Program-made: the position numbers and the translations under genes
Notes under the pieces: generated by a model
The model's input: the letters and a program-made list of their open reading frames with translations, nothing else
What the model was told of the DNA's origin: nothing
The model's database searches: none
From: Kutzneria sp036403095
GTDB lineage: Bacteria; Actinomycetota; Actinomycetes; Mycobacteriales; Pseudonocardiaceae
Length of the DNA stretch: 35,984 bases
NCBI GenBank assembly: GCA_036403095.1
Contig: DASWRQ010000089.1
Span: forward strand, 1-35,984
Direction of reading: 5' to 3'
Part shown: in pieces, positions 22,518 to 30,412 of the stretch
Numbering within the stretch: the first letter of the stretch is position 1
Layout: every line of letters begins with the position of its first letter

Positions 22518-23618
22518 TCACCGGCAGAAGCGCAGCGCCGCAGCGGTGAGCGTGTCGGCGCACCGGATCGTGTCGGCGATGCTGACCCACTCGACGGCGG
22601 CATGGGCGCCGTCGCCGGCCGGTCCGAAAAGGACGGTCGGGATGCCGGCGGCGGAGATGAACGCGGAGTCGGCCCAGTAGCTGACGCCGGCGATCTCGGC
22701 CCCGCTGACCTCCGCCAGCACGGCGACGATGGCGCTGTCGTCGGCGGTCTCGAACGGCTCCCGGGACATGGTGGTGCGCGAATCCGCCACCAGGGCAGGG
22801 TCTTCGGCCCGGCAGGAGGCGAGCAGCTCGGCGACGTCGCGTTCGACGTCGGCCACGGTCTCGCCGGGCAGGGTCCGCCGCTCGACGGTGAGCACACACC
22901 GGTCGGGCACGGTGGATTCCTCCCGGCCGCCGGTGATCAGCGAGGCGTGCAGGGTGCCGGGGCCGAGCCTCTGGTGCTGATGGCCGCGCAGTGCCTCGTT
23001 CAGCCGGTCGAGGGCGACCAGCACCGGCCCGGTGCGCATGATCGCATCGACGCCGAGGTGCGGGCGCGAACCGTGCGCGGCCCGGCCGACGACCTCGATC
23101 TCCGTCCAGACGAAACCCTTGTGCGCCACGGCGACGGTCGACTCCGTTGGCTCGCACACGATCGCGGCGTCGGCGCTGAGCACGGTCAGCACCTCCTGCA
23201 CACCACGGCTGGCGTACTCCTCGTCGGCCACGCAGGCGACGACGACTTCGCCGGCCAGTGTGTCCACATTGGCGTCACGACAGGCGATCAAAGCGGCCGC
23301 CAGCCCGGCTTTCATGTCGTACGCGCCCCGGCCGTACAGCCGATCACAGTCTATATAGGACTCCTTGGAGTCGCCGAAGCCGACGGTGTCCAGGTGCCCG
23401 CACAACATCAGCCGCCTGCCGGGGCCGCCGTGCGTCGTCCGGACGATCACGCTGGGACGGCCGGGGGTGCCCTCCAACACTTCGACCGCCAGGCCCGCGT
23501 CGCGCGCCCACGAGGCGACGAAGTCGGCGATCTCCCGCTCGCCGGCCGCGCCCGGCACGAGCGACGGGTTGACGGAATCGATGTCCACCAACCGCTTCAG
23601 CAACTCGTCGACGTTCAT
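22518..23618 (-). CDS. M20 family metallohydrolase (ArgE/DapE/YgeY-like deacylase)
   Basis: Protein of 366 residues, no signal peptide. Metal-site motifs: GHLDT (H75, D77), GRGAYDMKAG (D101 bridging), DEEYASRG (E133 base, E134 ligand), CEPTE (E156) and a C-terminal H in GDGAHAAVEW. A lid domain with AAHGSRPHLGVDA is present. The family splits N-acyl amino acids or small peptides. It is translationally coupled (ATGA, 23615-23618) to a diaminopropionate ammonia-lyase gene, the pairing of E. coli ygeX-ygeY. The likely role is to release the amino acid substrate from an acylated or peptide form, by inference. Confidence 0.9.
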   Translation of the reverse strand: MNVDELLKRLVDIDSVNPSLVPGAAGEREIADFVASWARDAGLAVEVLEGTPGRPSVIVRTTHGGPGRRLMLCGHLDTVGFGDSKESYIDCDRLYGRGAYDMKAGLAAALIACRDANVDTLAGEVVVACVADEEYASRGVQEVLTVLSADAAIVCEPTESTVAVAHKGFVWTEIEVVGRAAHGSRPHLGVDAIMRTGPVLVALDRLNEALRGHQHQRLGPGTLHASLITGGREESTVPDRCVLTVERRTLPGETVADVERDVAELLASCRAEDPALVADSRTTMSREPFETADDSAIVAVLAEVSGAEIAGVSYWADSAFISAAGIPTVLFGPAGDGAHAAVEWVSIADTIRCADTLTAAALRFCR

Positions 23619-24640
23619 GCGTGACGTCCTTCCGTGCTGATCAAGACAATGGCCCTGTCGGACGGGATGTCCAGCACGGGCCGAGCGGCGCGGACGCCGG
23701 CCAACGTGGCCGCGCCGCAGGGACCGGAGTTGACGCCGAGGGCCGTCAGGTCGGCCATTGCCTGCCGGGTGTCCTCGTCCGGCACCGCGACGGCGGCGTC
23801 GAGACCGGCCAGCAGCTCGGGAAAGGCTGTGCTGGACGGGGTTCCGCAGTTCAGCCCGGCCATCACGGTGGTCGAGGTGTCGATCGAGACGAGCTCGCCG
23901 GCGGCCAAACTGGACAGCACGCAGGCCGCCCGGTCGGGTTCGACACCCAGCAGCGAGACGGCCCCAGGGGTGCTGCGGTAGTGCCGAACCGCCGCCTGCG
24001 CCAGGGATCCGACGCCCATCGGCACCACGACCAGCGCGGGGGAGACGTCGATCTCCCGGAACAGCGTCGAATACCCGTCGACGATGGCCGCCGGGATGTC
24101 CTCGTAGCCGTCCCATGCCGTGTCCTGCACCAGGATTCCGTCGGCCGCCGCGGCGAGACGACACGCCTGGTCGTACGAGCCGTCGACGCGCACGACATCG
24201 GCGCCCTCGCCGGCGATCGCGTCCACGGCCGGCTGCCCGACCGCAGCCGGCACGAACACCGTGGCGGAAATCCCCAGCAGGCGGGCGAAATGCGCCACCG
24301 CCCGGCCGTGGTTGCCGTCGGTCGCCGTGGTCAGCCGGATCCCGCGGCCGGCGACGTGAGCGCGCAGCCCGTCGAGGGTCGAAGGGCCGTCCGGGTCGAA
24401 GTCGACCAGCGCCTGCCGGATGCCCCAGGACGCGCCCAGCACCTTGAACGCCGGCAGCCCCAGCCGCGCCGACTCGTCCTTGACCAGCACCCGAGCCACG
24501 CCCAGCTCGGCCGCCAGCTTCGGCATGTCGATCAACGGGGTCGGCGCGTAGCCCGGCAGACCCCGGTGGAACGCCAAGGGGCTCGTCGTTGGCGCCGGAC
24601 AGCGCCACTGGCGGCCTTCCGGTCGTCGGTAGACGGTCAT
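23615..24640 (-). CDS. Diaminopropionate ammonia-lyase-like PLP enzyme (YgeX-like)
   Basis: Protein of 341 residues, PLP fold type II. The Schiff-base lysine is K66 in LPAFKVLGASWG; D108 in TATDGNHGRA and D173 in VQDTAWDGYE match the catalytic K77, D120 and D189 of the Salmonella enzyme. A glycine-rich loop MGVGSLAQAA binds the PLP phosphate. The family cleaves 2,3-diaminopropionate to pyruvate and two ammonia. It is about 50 residues shorter than enteric YgeX. ATG 24640 was chosen from the N-terminal context; GGAG is only two bases upstream, so the start is a little uncertain. Divergent from LysR, coupled to the M20 gene. Confidence 0.85.
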   Translation of the reverse strand: MTVYRRPEGRQWRCPAPTTSPLAFHRGLPGYAPTPLIDMPKLAAELGVARVLVKDESARLGLPAFKVLGASWGIRQALVDFDPDGPSTLDGLRAHVAGRGIRLTTATDGNHGRAVAHFARLLGISATVFVPAAVGQPAVDAIAGEGADVVRVDGSYDQACRLAAAADGILVQDTAWDGYEDIPAAIVDGYSTLFREIDVSPALVVVPMGVGSLAQAAVRHYRSTPGAVSLLGVEPDRAACVLSSLAAGELVSIDTSTTVMAGLNCGTPSSTAFPELLAGLDAAVAVPDEDTRQAMADLTALGVNSGPCGAATLAGVRAARPVLDIPSDRAIVLISTEGRHA

Positions 24641-24699
24641 GGCTCCAGTCTGCGGTCCGTGACCGTGAAGGAAAAGCGCACATTTATGGCGGATAGCGT

Positions 24700-24719
24700 T
24701 CAATAATACTTACTATTGA
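24700..24719. promoter_or_regulatory. AT-rich LysR-type operator palindrome with leaderless -10
   Basis: TCAATA (24700-24705) and TATTGA (24714-24719) are a perfect inverted repeat around eight bases that hold a further TA/TA pairing. It is strikingly AT-rich here. It lies four bases before the LysR start; TACTAT (24711-24716) inside it fits a -10 whose transcript would begin at the LysR ATG. LysR proteins typically bind such divergent, dyad sites. Confidence 0.6.
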
Positions 24720-24723
24720 CGGC

Positions 24724-25611
24724 ATGCTCGACCTGCACCGGCTGCGCCTGCTCAAGGAGCTGCACACTCGCGGCACCCTCGCCGCCGTCGCGGCCGCGCT
24801 CGGTTACAGCAGCTCAGCGGTGTCGCAGCAGCTCGCGCTGCTGGAGAAGGAGGCCGGCGCGCCGCTGCTGGAGCGGGTCGGCCGCGGCGTGCGGCTCACC
24901 CCGCAGGCGCTGATCCTGGTCGGCCACGCCGAGGTGGTGCTGGATCGGCTGGAACAGGCCGAGGCCGAGATCGAGGCATCCCTGACCGCCCCGACCGGTG
25001 TGGTCCGGCTGGCCGCGTTTCAGACCGCGATGCTCTCGCTGATGCCACCACTGCTGGAGTTGCTTGCACTGGACGCACCGAAACTGAGACTTGACGCCGT
25101 CCAACTCGAGCCCGACCGGGCGCTGTCCCTGCTGACCGCCGGCGGCTGCGACCTCGTGCTGGCCGAGGAGTACCCCGGCCACCCGCTGCCGCGGATGGCT
25201 GGACTCGACCACGTGGAGCTCGGCCCCGACGCCATGCGCCTGGCCGTGCCGCCGGCGCTGGCCGGCCGCGGCCTGGCCCAGCTGGCCGACCAGCGCTGGA
25301 TCCTCGAACCGGCCGACACCGAGAGCGGCCGCTGGGCCCGGGCGCTGTGCCGGTCGGCCGGCTTCGAGCCGGACGTGGCCTTCGACTCCACGGACATCGT
25401 CACGCACATCCGCCTGGTGGAGACCGGCCACGCCGTGGCCATCCTGCCCGACCTGGTCTGGCCCGACCGCCCGCCGCAGGGTCGCGAGCTGGGCCACCGC
25501 CGCATCTACACGTGCGCAAGGGAAGGCACCCGCCAGCGGCCGGGAGTCGTGGCGGTGCGGGCAGGTCTGCGGCGGGTCTACTCGAACCGGGTCGGGTCGC
25601 CGGCGCCGTAG
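24724..25611 (+). CDS. LysR family transcriptional regulator
   Basis: Protein of 295 residues. The N-terminal winged helix-turn-helix is LHRLRLLKELHTRGTLAAVAAALGYSSSAVSQQ (in pieces, 4-36), with the substrate-binding domain from about 90. It is transcribed away from the diaminopropionate lyase operon over the AT-rich palindrome, the standard LysR layout, so it likely controls that operon and itself. No ribosome site; the perfect -10 seven bases before ATG suggests a leaderless message. The last 34 bases overlap the end of the convergent YciO-type gene. Confidence 0.9.
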   Translation: MLDLHRLRLLKELHTRGTLAAVAAALGYSSSAVSQQLALLEKEAGAPLLERVGRGVRLTPQALILVGHAEVVLDRLEQAEAEIEASLTAPTGVVRLAAFQTAMLSLMPPLLELLALDAPKLRLDAVQLEPDRALSLLTAGGCDLVLAEEYPGHPLPRMAGLDHVELGPDAMRLAVPPALAGRGLAQLADQRWILEPADTESGRWARALCRSAGFEPDVAFDSTDIVTHIRLVETGHAVAILPDLVWPDRPPQGRELGHRRIYTCAREGTRQRPGVVAVRAGLRRVYSNRVGSPAP

Positions 25612-26198
25612 CGGACGATCTCCGGCGTGCCGTCCGAGAAGTCGATCACGGTCGTCGGCTCGGTGCCGCAGTCGCCGGAGTCGATCACCGCGTCGACCAC
25701 GTGGTCGAGCAGCTCCTTGATCTCCCAGCCCTGGGTCAGCGGCTCCTCCTGGTCGGGCAGCAGCAGCGTGCTCGACACCAGCGGCTCGCCCAGCTCGGCC
25801 AGCAGGGTCTGGGTGACGACGTGGTCGGGGATGCGCACGCCGACCGTCTTCTTCTTGGGGTGCATCAGCCGGCGCGGCACTTCCTTGGTCGCCGGCAGGA
25901 TGAACGTGTAGCTGCCCGGCGTGCTGGCCTTGATCGCCCGGAACACCGCGTTGTCCACGATCACCAGCTGCCCGAGCTGCGCGAAGTCCCGGCAGACCAG
26001 GGTGAAGTGGTGCCGGTCGTCGAGGTGGCGGATCGACCGGATGCGGTCCAGGCCCTCGCGGTTGCCCAGCTGGCAGCCCAGCGCGAAGCACGAGTCCGTC
26101 GGGTAGGCGATCAGCCCGTCCTCGCGCAGAATGTCGATCACCTGGCCGATGGACCGCTTCTGCGGGTTCGCCGGATGCACGTCGAAGTACCTGGCCAT
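25578..26198 (-). CDS. YciO/Sua5/YrdC family protein (threonylcarbamoyl-AMP synthase fold)
   Basis: Protein of 206 residues, the length of YciO rather than the longer Sua5. YrdC-fold motifs: GGLIAYPTDS-like DGLIAYPTDSCFALGC, KRS-type basic residues near the N-terminus (PQKRSIGQ), YTFILPATKEVPRRL, KKKTVGVRIPDH and VSSTLL. The family makes threonylcarbamoyl-AMP for the t6A tRNA modification; YciO members may have weaker or different activity. It follows the P450 gene by ten bases on the same strand and could share its transcript. Its stop lies inside the convergent LysR gene (34-base overlap). Confidence 0.9.
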   Translation of the reverse strand: MARYFDVHPANPQKRSIGQVIDILREDGLIAYPTDSCFALGCQLGNREGLDRIRSIRHLDDRHHFTLVCRDFAQLGQLVIVDNAVFRAIKASTPGSYTFILPATKEVPRRLMHPKKKTVGVRIPDHVVTQTLLAELGEPLVSSTLLLPDQEEPLTQGWEIKELLDHVVDAVIDSGDCGTEPTTVIDFSDGTPEIVRYGAGDPTRFE

Positions 26199-26208
26199 GG
26201 CGATGATC

Positions 26209-27303
26209 CTAGGTGCGCGCCGCCGAGCCCCGCTCGGCGGACCACACCAGGCGCAGCGCGAGCACGTCCGTCCCGACCGGACTCTCCCGCGTGACCAGGT
26301 CTTCGACGGCCCAGGCGCCGGGAATCCGGGCCAGCATGGCCGCCAGCGCGACGGCGGCCTGGCGGCGGGCGAGGTGCGCCCCGAGACAGAAGTGGATGCC
26401 GTGGCCGAAGGACAGGTGCGGGTTGGGGGAGCGGCGGGCGTCGAACCCGTCAGGGTCGGTGAAGACGGCCGGATCACGGTTGGCGGCGGCCAGGGAGACG
26501 ACGACCCGTTGGCCTTTGCCGAAAGTCTCGCCGCCGAGCGTGCCGGCGCTGGTGGTGAAGCGGTCGGTGCCGCCGGCCGGAGGCATCAGGCGGAGCACTT
26601 CCTCGATCGTGGACGATATGAGCGCGGGGTCCTCGCGCAGCGCGGCCAGCGCATCGGGGTTTTCGACCAGGCACAGCACGATGTTGACCAGCAGCGTCTT
26701 GGTCGTCTCATGGCCGTTGATCAGCAGCAACGCGGCGAGGTTGACGATCGCGTCGGCCGTGAGACCGCTTTCCCGCAGCCCGGTGACGATGCCGCCATTA
26801 GCCGGCACGGTGTGCAGGTACTCGCGCAGTTCCGCGACGGCCTGCTCGAAGGCCGGCCGGGCCTCGGGTTGGCCGAAGAACGTGGTGATCGCGTCGGTCC
26901 AGCGCACGAAGTCGGCTTCATCGCTCACGCCGAGCAGGGCCGCGAGCGTGGCGATCGGCAGCGGGTGGGCGAACTCCGTGATGAAGTCGGACGCCGGCGT
27001 CAACCGGTCGAGCAGGCGGCCGGCGCGGGTCTCGATGGCCGGGGTGAGTGCGTCGACGGTGCGCGGTGTGAAGGCGCGGCTGACCATGCGCCGCAGCTCG
27101 TGGTGCCGTGGCGGGTCCATGGCCGACATGCTGTGCAGCACCGGATTGTCTCGATGCGGTACTTCGCTTGCGCTGTAACGGATCTCGTCGGACGAGAACA
27201 CGCCGTGCGTGGTGAGCACCTCGTCGACGAGGGCGTGGCTTCTGACGAACATGCCGCCCAGTCTGGCCGCCTCAGGTCGATCGGGATTGGAGAAAACGGC
27301 CAT
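26209..27303 (-). CDS. Cytochrome P450, short at the N-terminus
   Basis: Protein of 364 residues. Heme-binding FGHGIHFCLG with Cys306 (299-308), the ExxR motif E235/R238 in EEVLRL, and the oxygen-activating helix NGHETT (196-201) are all intact. Bacterial P450s usually have 395-420 residues; here the homologous part begins at about the GGMFVRSHALVDEVL...FSSD strand, so roughly 45 residues are missing at the front. ATG 27303 lies inside the upstream AraC gene (32-base overlap) and has no ribosome site; GTG 27336 would add 11 residues. Substrate unknown. Fourth gene of the minus-strand operon starting at 29644. Confidence 0.85.
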   Translation of the reverse strand: MAVFSNPDRPEAARLGGMFVRSHALVDEVLTTHGVFSSDEIRYSASEVPHRDNPVLHSMSAMDPPRHHELRRMVSRAFTPRTVDALTPAIETRAGRLLDRLTPASDFITEFAHPLPIATLAALLGVSDEADFVRWTDAITTFFGQPEARPAFEQAVAELREYLHTVPANGGIVTGLRESGLTADAIVNLAALLLINGHETTKTLLVNIVLCLVENPDALAALREDPALISSTIEEVLRLMPPAGGTDRFTTSAGTLGGETFGKGQRVVVSLAAANRDPAVFTDPDGFDARRSPNPHLSFGHGIHFCLGAHLARRQAAVALAAMLARIPGAWAVEDLVTRESPVGTDVLALRLVWSAERGSAART

Positions 27304-27922
27304 GTAGCGCGGCTGGTGGCCGGCCCGTCGCGGCACGGAACTCGGCGATCAGGTGCGGCTGGTCGTAGAAGCCGCACTGCTGCGCGATATCCGCCCACGC
27401 CGGCTTAGCGCTGGCCGCGGCCAGGTTGAGCGCGGCGTGCAGGCGGACGACTCGCCCGTATGCCTTGGGGCGCAAGCCGACGGCGATGGAGAACCGGCGT
27501 CGCAGCTGCCGGGTCGACAGGCCGACCGCCGCGGCCAGGTCGTCGACCCGCGCCGTCGGGTCGTCATGCAGCATACTAACGGCCCGCTGCACGGCAAAAT
27601 CGTTGTCACGCAAGGAGAATCGGTTGAGGAAGTCGACCGCCGACCGCATACGGGACTGTGCAGAGCCCGGCTCGACGTGCCCGACGGGCATGCCGCCCAA
27701 CGGAACCTCGTCGGCGGCGAGACCGAGCGACCGGCAGGCTCCGGGACGGAGTCGCAGGCCGACCAGGCCGCCCGGCGGCAGCGGCCCTGACCGGACGCTG
27801 ACCTCAGGGCCGGCCAGCCACAGCGAGCCGTCGGCGAACACCAGCAGGTCGACGGCCGGGTACGGCAGCGGCAGCGGTGCTGAATCGATCCAGCACGCCG
27901 CTACCAGAGGGTTCGCCGACAC
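27272..27922 (-). CDS. AraC family regulator with DUF6597-like N-terminus
   Basis: Protein of 216 residues. An N-terminal domain (PLVAACWIDSAPLPLP, DGSLWLAGPEV, GGLVGLRLRPGA) is like the DUF6597/AraC sensor type. The C-terminal double helix-turn-helix includes RVDDLAAAVGLSTRQLRRRF and WADIAQQCGFYDQPHLIAEF. GTG start four bases after the TetR stop, with no clear ribosome site, so translation is probably coupled. It overlaps the P450 start by 32 bases. Two regulators in one small operon is notable. Confidence 0.85.
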   Translation of the reverse strand: MSANPLVAACWIDSAPLPLPYPAVDLLVFADGSLWLAGPEVSVRSGPLPPGGLVGLRLRPGACRSLGLAADEVPLGGMPVGHVEPGSAQSRMRSAVDFLNRFSLRDNDFAVQRAVSMLHDDPTARVDDLAAAVGLSTRQLRRRFSIAVGLRPKAYGRVVRLHAALNLAAASAKPAWADIAQQCGFYDQPHLIAEFRAATGRPPAALHGRFLQSRST

Positions 27923-27926
27923 GACG

Positions 27927-28532
27927 TCAGCCTAGGGCGGACAGCGCCTGTCGTGCGAGCCAGTTTTCGGCGTCGTCCCAGGTCCAGCCGTTGTCCCGGA
28001 CCAGCGAGCGCCAGGCGTGCAGGCCGAAGTAGAACCACAGCGTATCGGCCGTTCGCTCGGCGTCGCCGACGAACCCCTTGTCCCGCAGCACCTTCGCCGT
28101 CTCCAGCAGCCGCTCCCGATACTGCCCGGTGGCCAGCGCCCACAGCTGCGCCGCGTTCTCGTGCACCGGCATGGCGGCGAAGATGATGTCCACGGCCCGG
28201 GCCTGCGACTCGTTGCCCAGCCTGGTGCCCCGGGCCAGCAGGCCCAGTGCCGTCGGCAGGTCCTCGGCCAGCCGGATCGCCTGCACCACCGCGTCGCCGC
28301 CGGAGTCCTTGATCGCCTCGGACAGCACCTCGTCGAGGATGTCGGACTTGCTGCCGGCGCTGGAGTAGACCGTCTGCTGCGCGACGCCGGCCGTGCGGGC
28401 GATGTCGGCCACCGTGACGCGGGCGTATCCGTTGGTGGCGAACAACTCCGCCGCCGCGCGCAGGATGTCCCGCCGGGTCTCGGCGGCTTCCTGCTCGCGG
28501 CGCGGGGAGTGGTAGCGGCGGCCGGTCGTCAC
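27927..28532 (-). CDS. TetR family transcriptional regulator
   Basis: Protein of 201 residues. Helix-turn-helix at about 18-65 (TRRDILRAAAELFATNGY, ADIARTAGVAQQTVY). The C-terminal ligand domain is helical with several Trp near its end (LWFYFGLHAWRSLV, GWTWDDAENWL). GTG 28532 overlaps the glycosyltransferase stop by four bases (GTGA at 28529-28532), which fixes the start. It probably represses the operon through the palindrome before the glycosyltransferase gene. Confidence 0.88.
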   Translation of the reverse strand: MTTGRRYHSPRREQEAAETRRDILRAAAELFATNGYARVTVADIARTAGVAQQTVYSSAGSKSDILDEVLSEAIKDSGGDAVVQAIRLAEDLPTALGLLARGTRLGNESQARAVDIIFAAMPVHENAAQLWALATGQYRERLLETAKVLRDKGFVGDAERTADTLWFYFGLHAWRSLVRDNGWTWDDAENWLARQALSALG

Positions 28533-29644
28533 CGGACGGCCGACCTCAGTTCCGCGGCGACCTCGGCGGGCGCGGGCATGGCGGCGATCTCCTTCGCGAT
28601 CGAGGCCGCGGCCTCGCGGTAGCGGAACTCGTCCAGCACTGTGCGCACCGCGTCCGCGACCTTGGTCGGCGTCGGCTCGTCCACCGCGAAACCGGCTCCG
28701 GATGCGGCGATCTGCGCGGCGTTGAAGGAGTTGTCCGCGCCGGCCGGCACCACGACCATCGGGATGCCGCGGGATAGTGAGCCGAGCATGGTGCCGGCGC
28801 CGCCGTGCGTGACCACCATCTCGACGCCTTCCAGCAGTGTGTCCAGCGCCGTGAACGGGACGAAGTGCACCCTGGCCGGGTCGACGTCGTACTGCGACGG
28901 ATCCGTGGCCAGGCCCAGTGTCGTCACGATGTCGAAGTCCATTGTGGACAGCTTTTGGAGCAGCGGGGTCAGGGTTTCCGGCTTGTTGAACCACGTTCCG
29001 AACGTGACCAGCACGCGCGGGCGCGGCGAGGTGTTCGGCGGCACCGCCGTGCCGCCGCCGCGGTGCGCCTCCGGCCGCAGCGCCCGCCAGCCCGTCGGGT
29101 GCGGCCAGCCCTCGGCCTGCAGCGACGGCGGGCAGGGGTCGAGGAACCAGGTGCCCTCGGGCGTAGGCAACTTCAGCGCCGCATGGGCCGCCGCGGCTTG
29201 GTTGTCCAGCGCGTCGAGCAGGAACTGCGGGACCGCCGGGCCGAGCGCCATCGTCGCCATCGGCACGTTCCGGTCGGCCGCCACCAGCGGGCCCAGGTAG
29301 TCGAAGCGCTCGCGGATCACCAGGTCCGGCCGGAACGCCGCGCCCGCCGCCAGCGCTTCCTCGCCGCCGAGCTCGATCCGGACGTCCACGAAGAACGCCG
29401 CGATCCCGCTCGGCGTCGGGTTGGTGAACGGGTTCTCGCCGGTGCGCCGCATCGCCTCCGCCCCCAGCACGTCCGGCATCGGTCCGGCCGCGTGCAGCGG
29501 GATGCCCTCCTGGTTCAGCACCCCGGCGATTCCCGTGCCCGTCATGAACGCCACCTCGTCTCCTTGCGCCCGCAGCGCCCGGGCCAACGGCAGCAGCGGG
29601 AACAGGTGGCCGTGCTGAGGAATGCTCGAAAGAAGAACTCGCAT
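28529..29644 (-). CDS. GT1 glycosyltransferase (macrolide-glycosyltransferase type)
   Basis: Protein of 371 residues, GT-B fold, cytoplasmic. N-terminus MRVLLSSIPQHGHLFPLLPLARAL (in pieces) is the acceptor-side start of UDP-glucuronosyl/MGT-type enzymes. The donor-binding motif is VTHGGAGTMLGSLSRGIPMV followed by PAGADNSFNAAQI. Members glycosylate macrolides, flavonoids and other small molecules. With a TetR, an AraC and a P450 in one operon, detoxification or tailoring of a small molecule is plausible, but no biosynthetic genes are near. ATG 29644 was chosen since TAATCT ends seven bases before it (leaderless) and the six-residue upstream extension lies in the operator. Confidence 0.9.
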   Translation of the reverse strand: MRVLLSSIPQHGHLFPLLPLARALRAQGDEVAFMTGTGIAGVLNQEGIPLHAAGPMPDVLGAEAMRRTGENPFTNPTPSGIAAFFVDVRIELGGEEALAAGAAFRPDLVIRERFDYLGPLVAADRNVPMATMALGPAVPQFLLDALDNQAAAAHAALKLPTPEGTWFLDPCPPSLQAEGWPHPTGWRALRPEAHRGGGTAVPPNTSPRPRVLVTFGTWFNKPETLTPLLQKLSTMDFDIVTTLGLATDPSQYDVDPARVHFVPFTALDTLLEGVEMVVTHGGAGTMLGSLSRGIPMVVVPAGADNSFNAAQIAASGAGFAVDEPTPTKVADAVRTVLDEFRYREAAASIAKEIAAMPAPAEVAAELRSAVR

Positions 29645-29649
29645 ATTCG

Positions 29650-29666
29650 TTAGATTACACATCTGA
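29650..29666. promoter_or_regulatory. TetR-type operator and -10 before glycosyltransferase
   Basis: TTAGAT and ATCTGA (one mismatch) flank TACAC; a second ATCT/AGAT pair follows. The minus-strand -10 TAATCT (29652-29657) is inside the palindrome and seven bases before the ATG. A bound repressor would block transcription. Confidence 0.5.
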
Positions 29667-29729
29667 TCAATAGATGGGCCGCTTGGTGACGGCTGAGCCG
29701 CTTCTCCTGCCCGATCGGCCGGCGAACCG

Positions 29730-30230
29730 TCAAATGCCGACGTAGATGAAGGTGAATGCCTGCTTGTCCGGCCCCGGCCGGCCTGCCTCGCGCCCGGTCT
29801 CGCCCGCCACCTGCCGCCAGAACCTCGCCGCCGGTGCGTTGTCCTCCCGGAAAGCGATCGCCCAGCGGTCCTGCGACCGCAGCAGCTCCCTTGCCGCCGC
29901 CGCTCCCACGCCCCGCCGTCTTACCGCTCGCACCACGAAGAAGGCGTGCACGAACGCCCGGTCCTCGAACGGCCGCACCAGGCAGAACCCCACCGGCCGC
30001 TCGTCCGCGTAGATCAGGTGCGCCGCGTGGTCGGGTTCGTCGAAGAACCTCGCCAGCCTCAGGTCGTACAGTCCCGTCGGTCCCGGCAGCTCCCCCGTCA
30101 GGTCCGACAGGTCGTGCCGCTCCAACTGCGCCAGCCGCTCCACCACCGGCCGCGACTGCCCATCGGCCCGCCGAAGGCTGCCGGCCGCACTGTTTCGCCC
30201 CGCACTGTTTCGCACCGCACTGTTTCCCAC
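29730..30230 (-). CDS. GNAT family N-acetyltransferase
   Basis: Protein of 166 residues from GTG 30230, chosen for AAGG seven bases upstream. GNAT motifs: ADERPVGFCLVRP (beta4), FVHAFFVVRAVRRRGVGAAAARELL with the acetyl-CoA pyrophosphate loop RRRGVGAA, and AIAFREDNAPAARFWRQVAG. Substrate unknown. The first residues are encoded by a 15-bp tandem repeat giving NSAVR NSAGR NSAAG; starts at TTG 30278, GTG 30215 or GTG 30146 are possible, and with the last the repeat would lie in the leader. The 85 bases between this gene and the glycosyltransferase hold the operator above and no clear terminator. Confidence 0.8.
   Translation of the reverse strand: MGNSAVRNSAGRNSAAGSLRRADGQSRPVVERLAQLERHDLSDLTGELPGPTGLYDLRLARFFDEPDHAAHLIYADERPVGFCLVRPFEDRAFVHAFFVVRAVRRRGVGAAAARELLRSQDRWAIAFREDNAPAARFWRQVAGETGREAGRPGPDKQAFTFIYVGI
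30185..30229. repeat. Three tandem copies of a 15-bp unit
   Basis: CCGCACTGTTTCGCC (30185-30199), CCGCACTGTTTCGCA (30200-30214) and CCGCACTGTTTCCCA (30215-30229). The period equals five codons in the GNAT frame, so copy-number change keeps the frame. Confidence 0.9.
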
Positions 30231-30412
30231 TGGGCGACCTTGCCAGGCCGGGGCCGTGACGAGCAGCCCCCGAATCAATCCAACCAGATCAACATGGGAA
30301 GCCCGGTTCGGTGCAGCCGACCAAGATCGCTGCGACCCGGCATCCCGGCTTCGCCGAGTACGCTGGAAACAGGGGCTGCTCAGCGCTGTTGATCTACGTC
30401 GGGGGGGCGTCG

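Noticed and set aside
23340..23362. AT-rich AGTC...GACT inverted repeat
   Set aside because: It lies inside the M20 coding sequence, encodes conserved-looking residues (SKESYIDCDR) and has only four paired bases per arm.
26209..29644. Part of a natural-product gene cluster
   Set aside because: A glycosyltransferase and a P450 alone are not enough; no synthase, cyclase, sugar-biosynthesis or export gene is adjacent.
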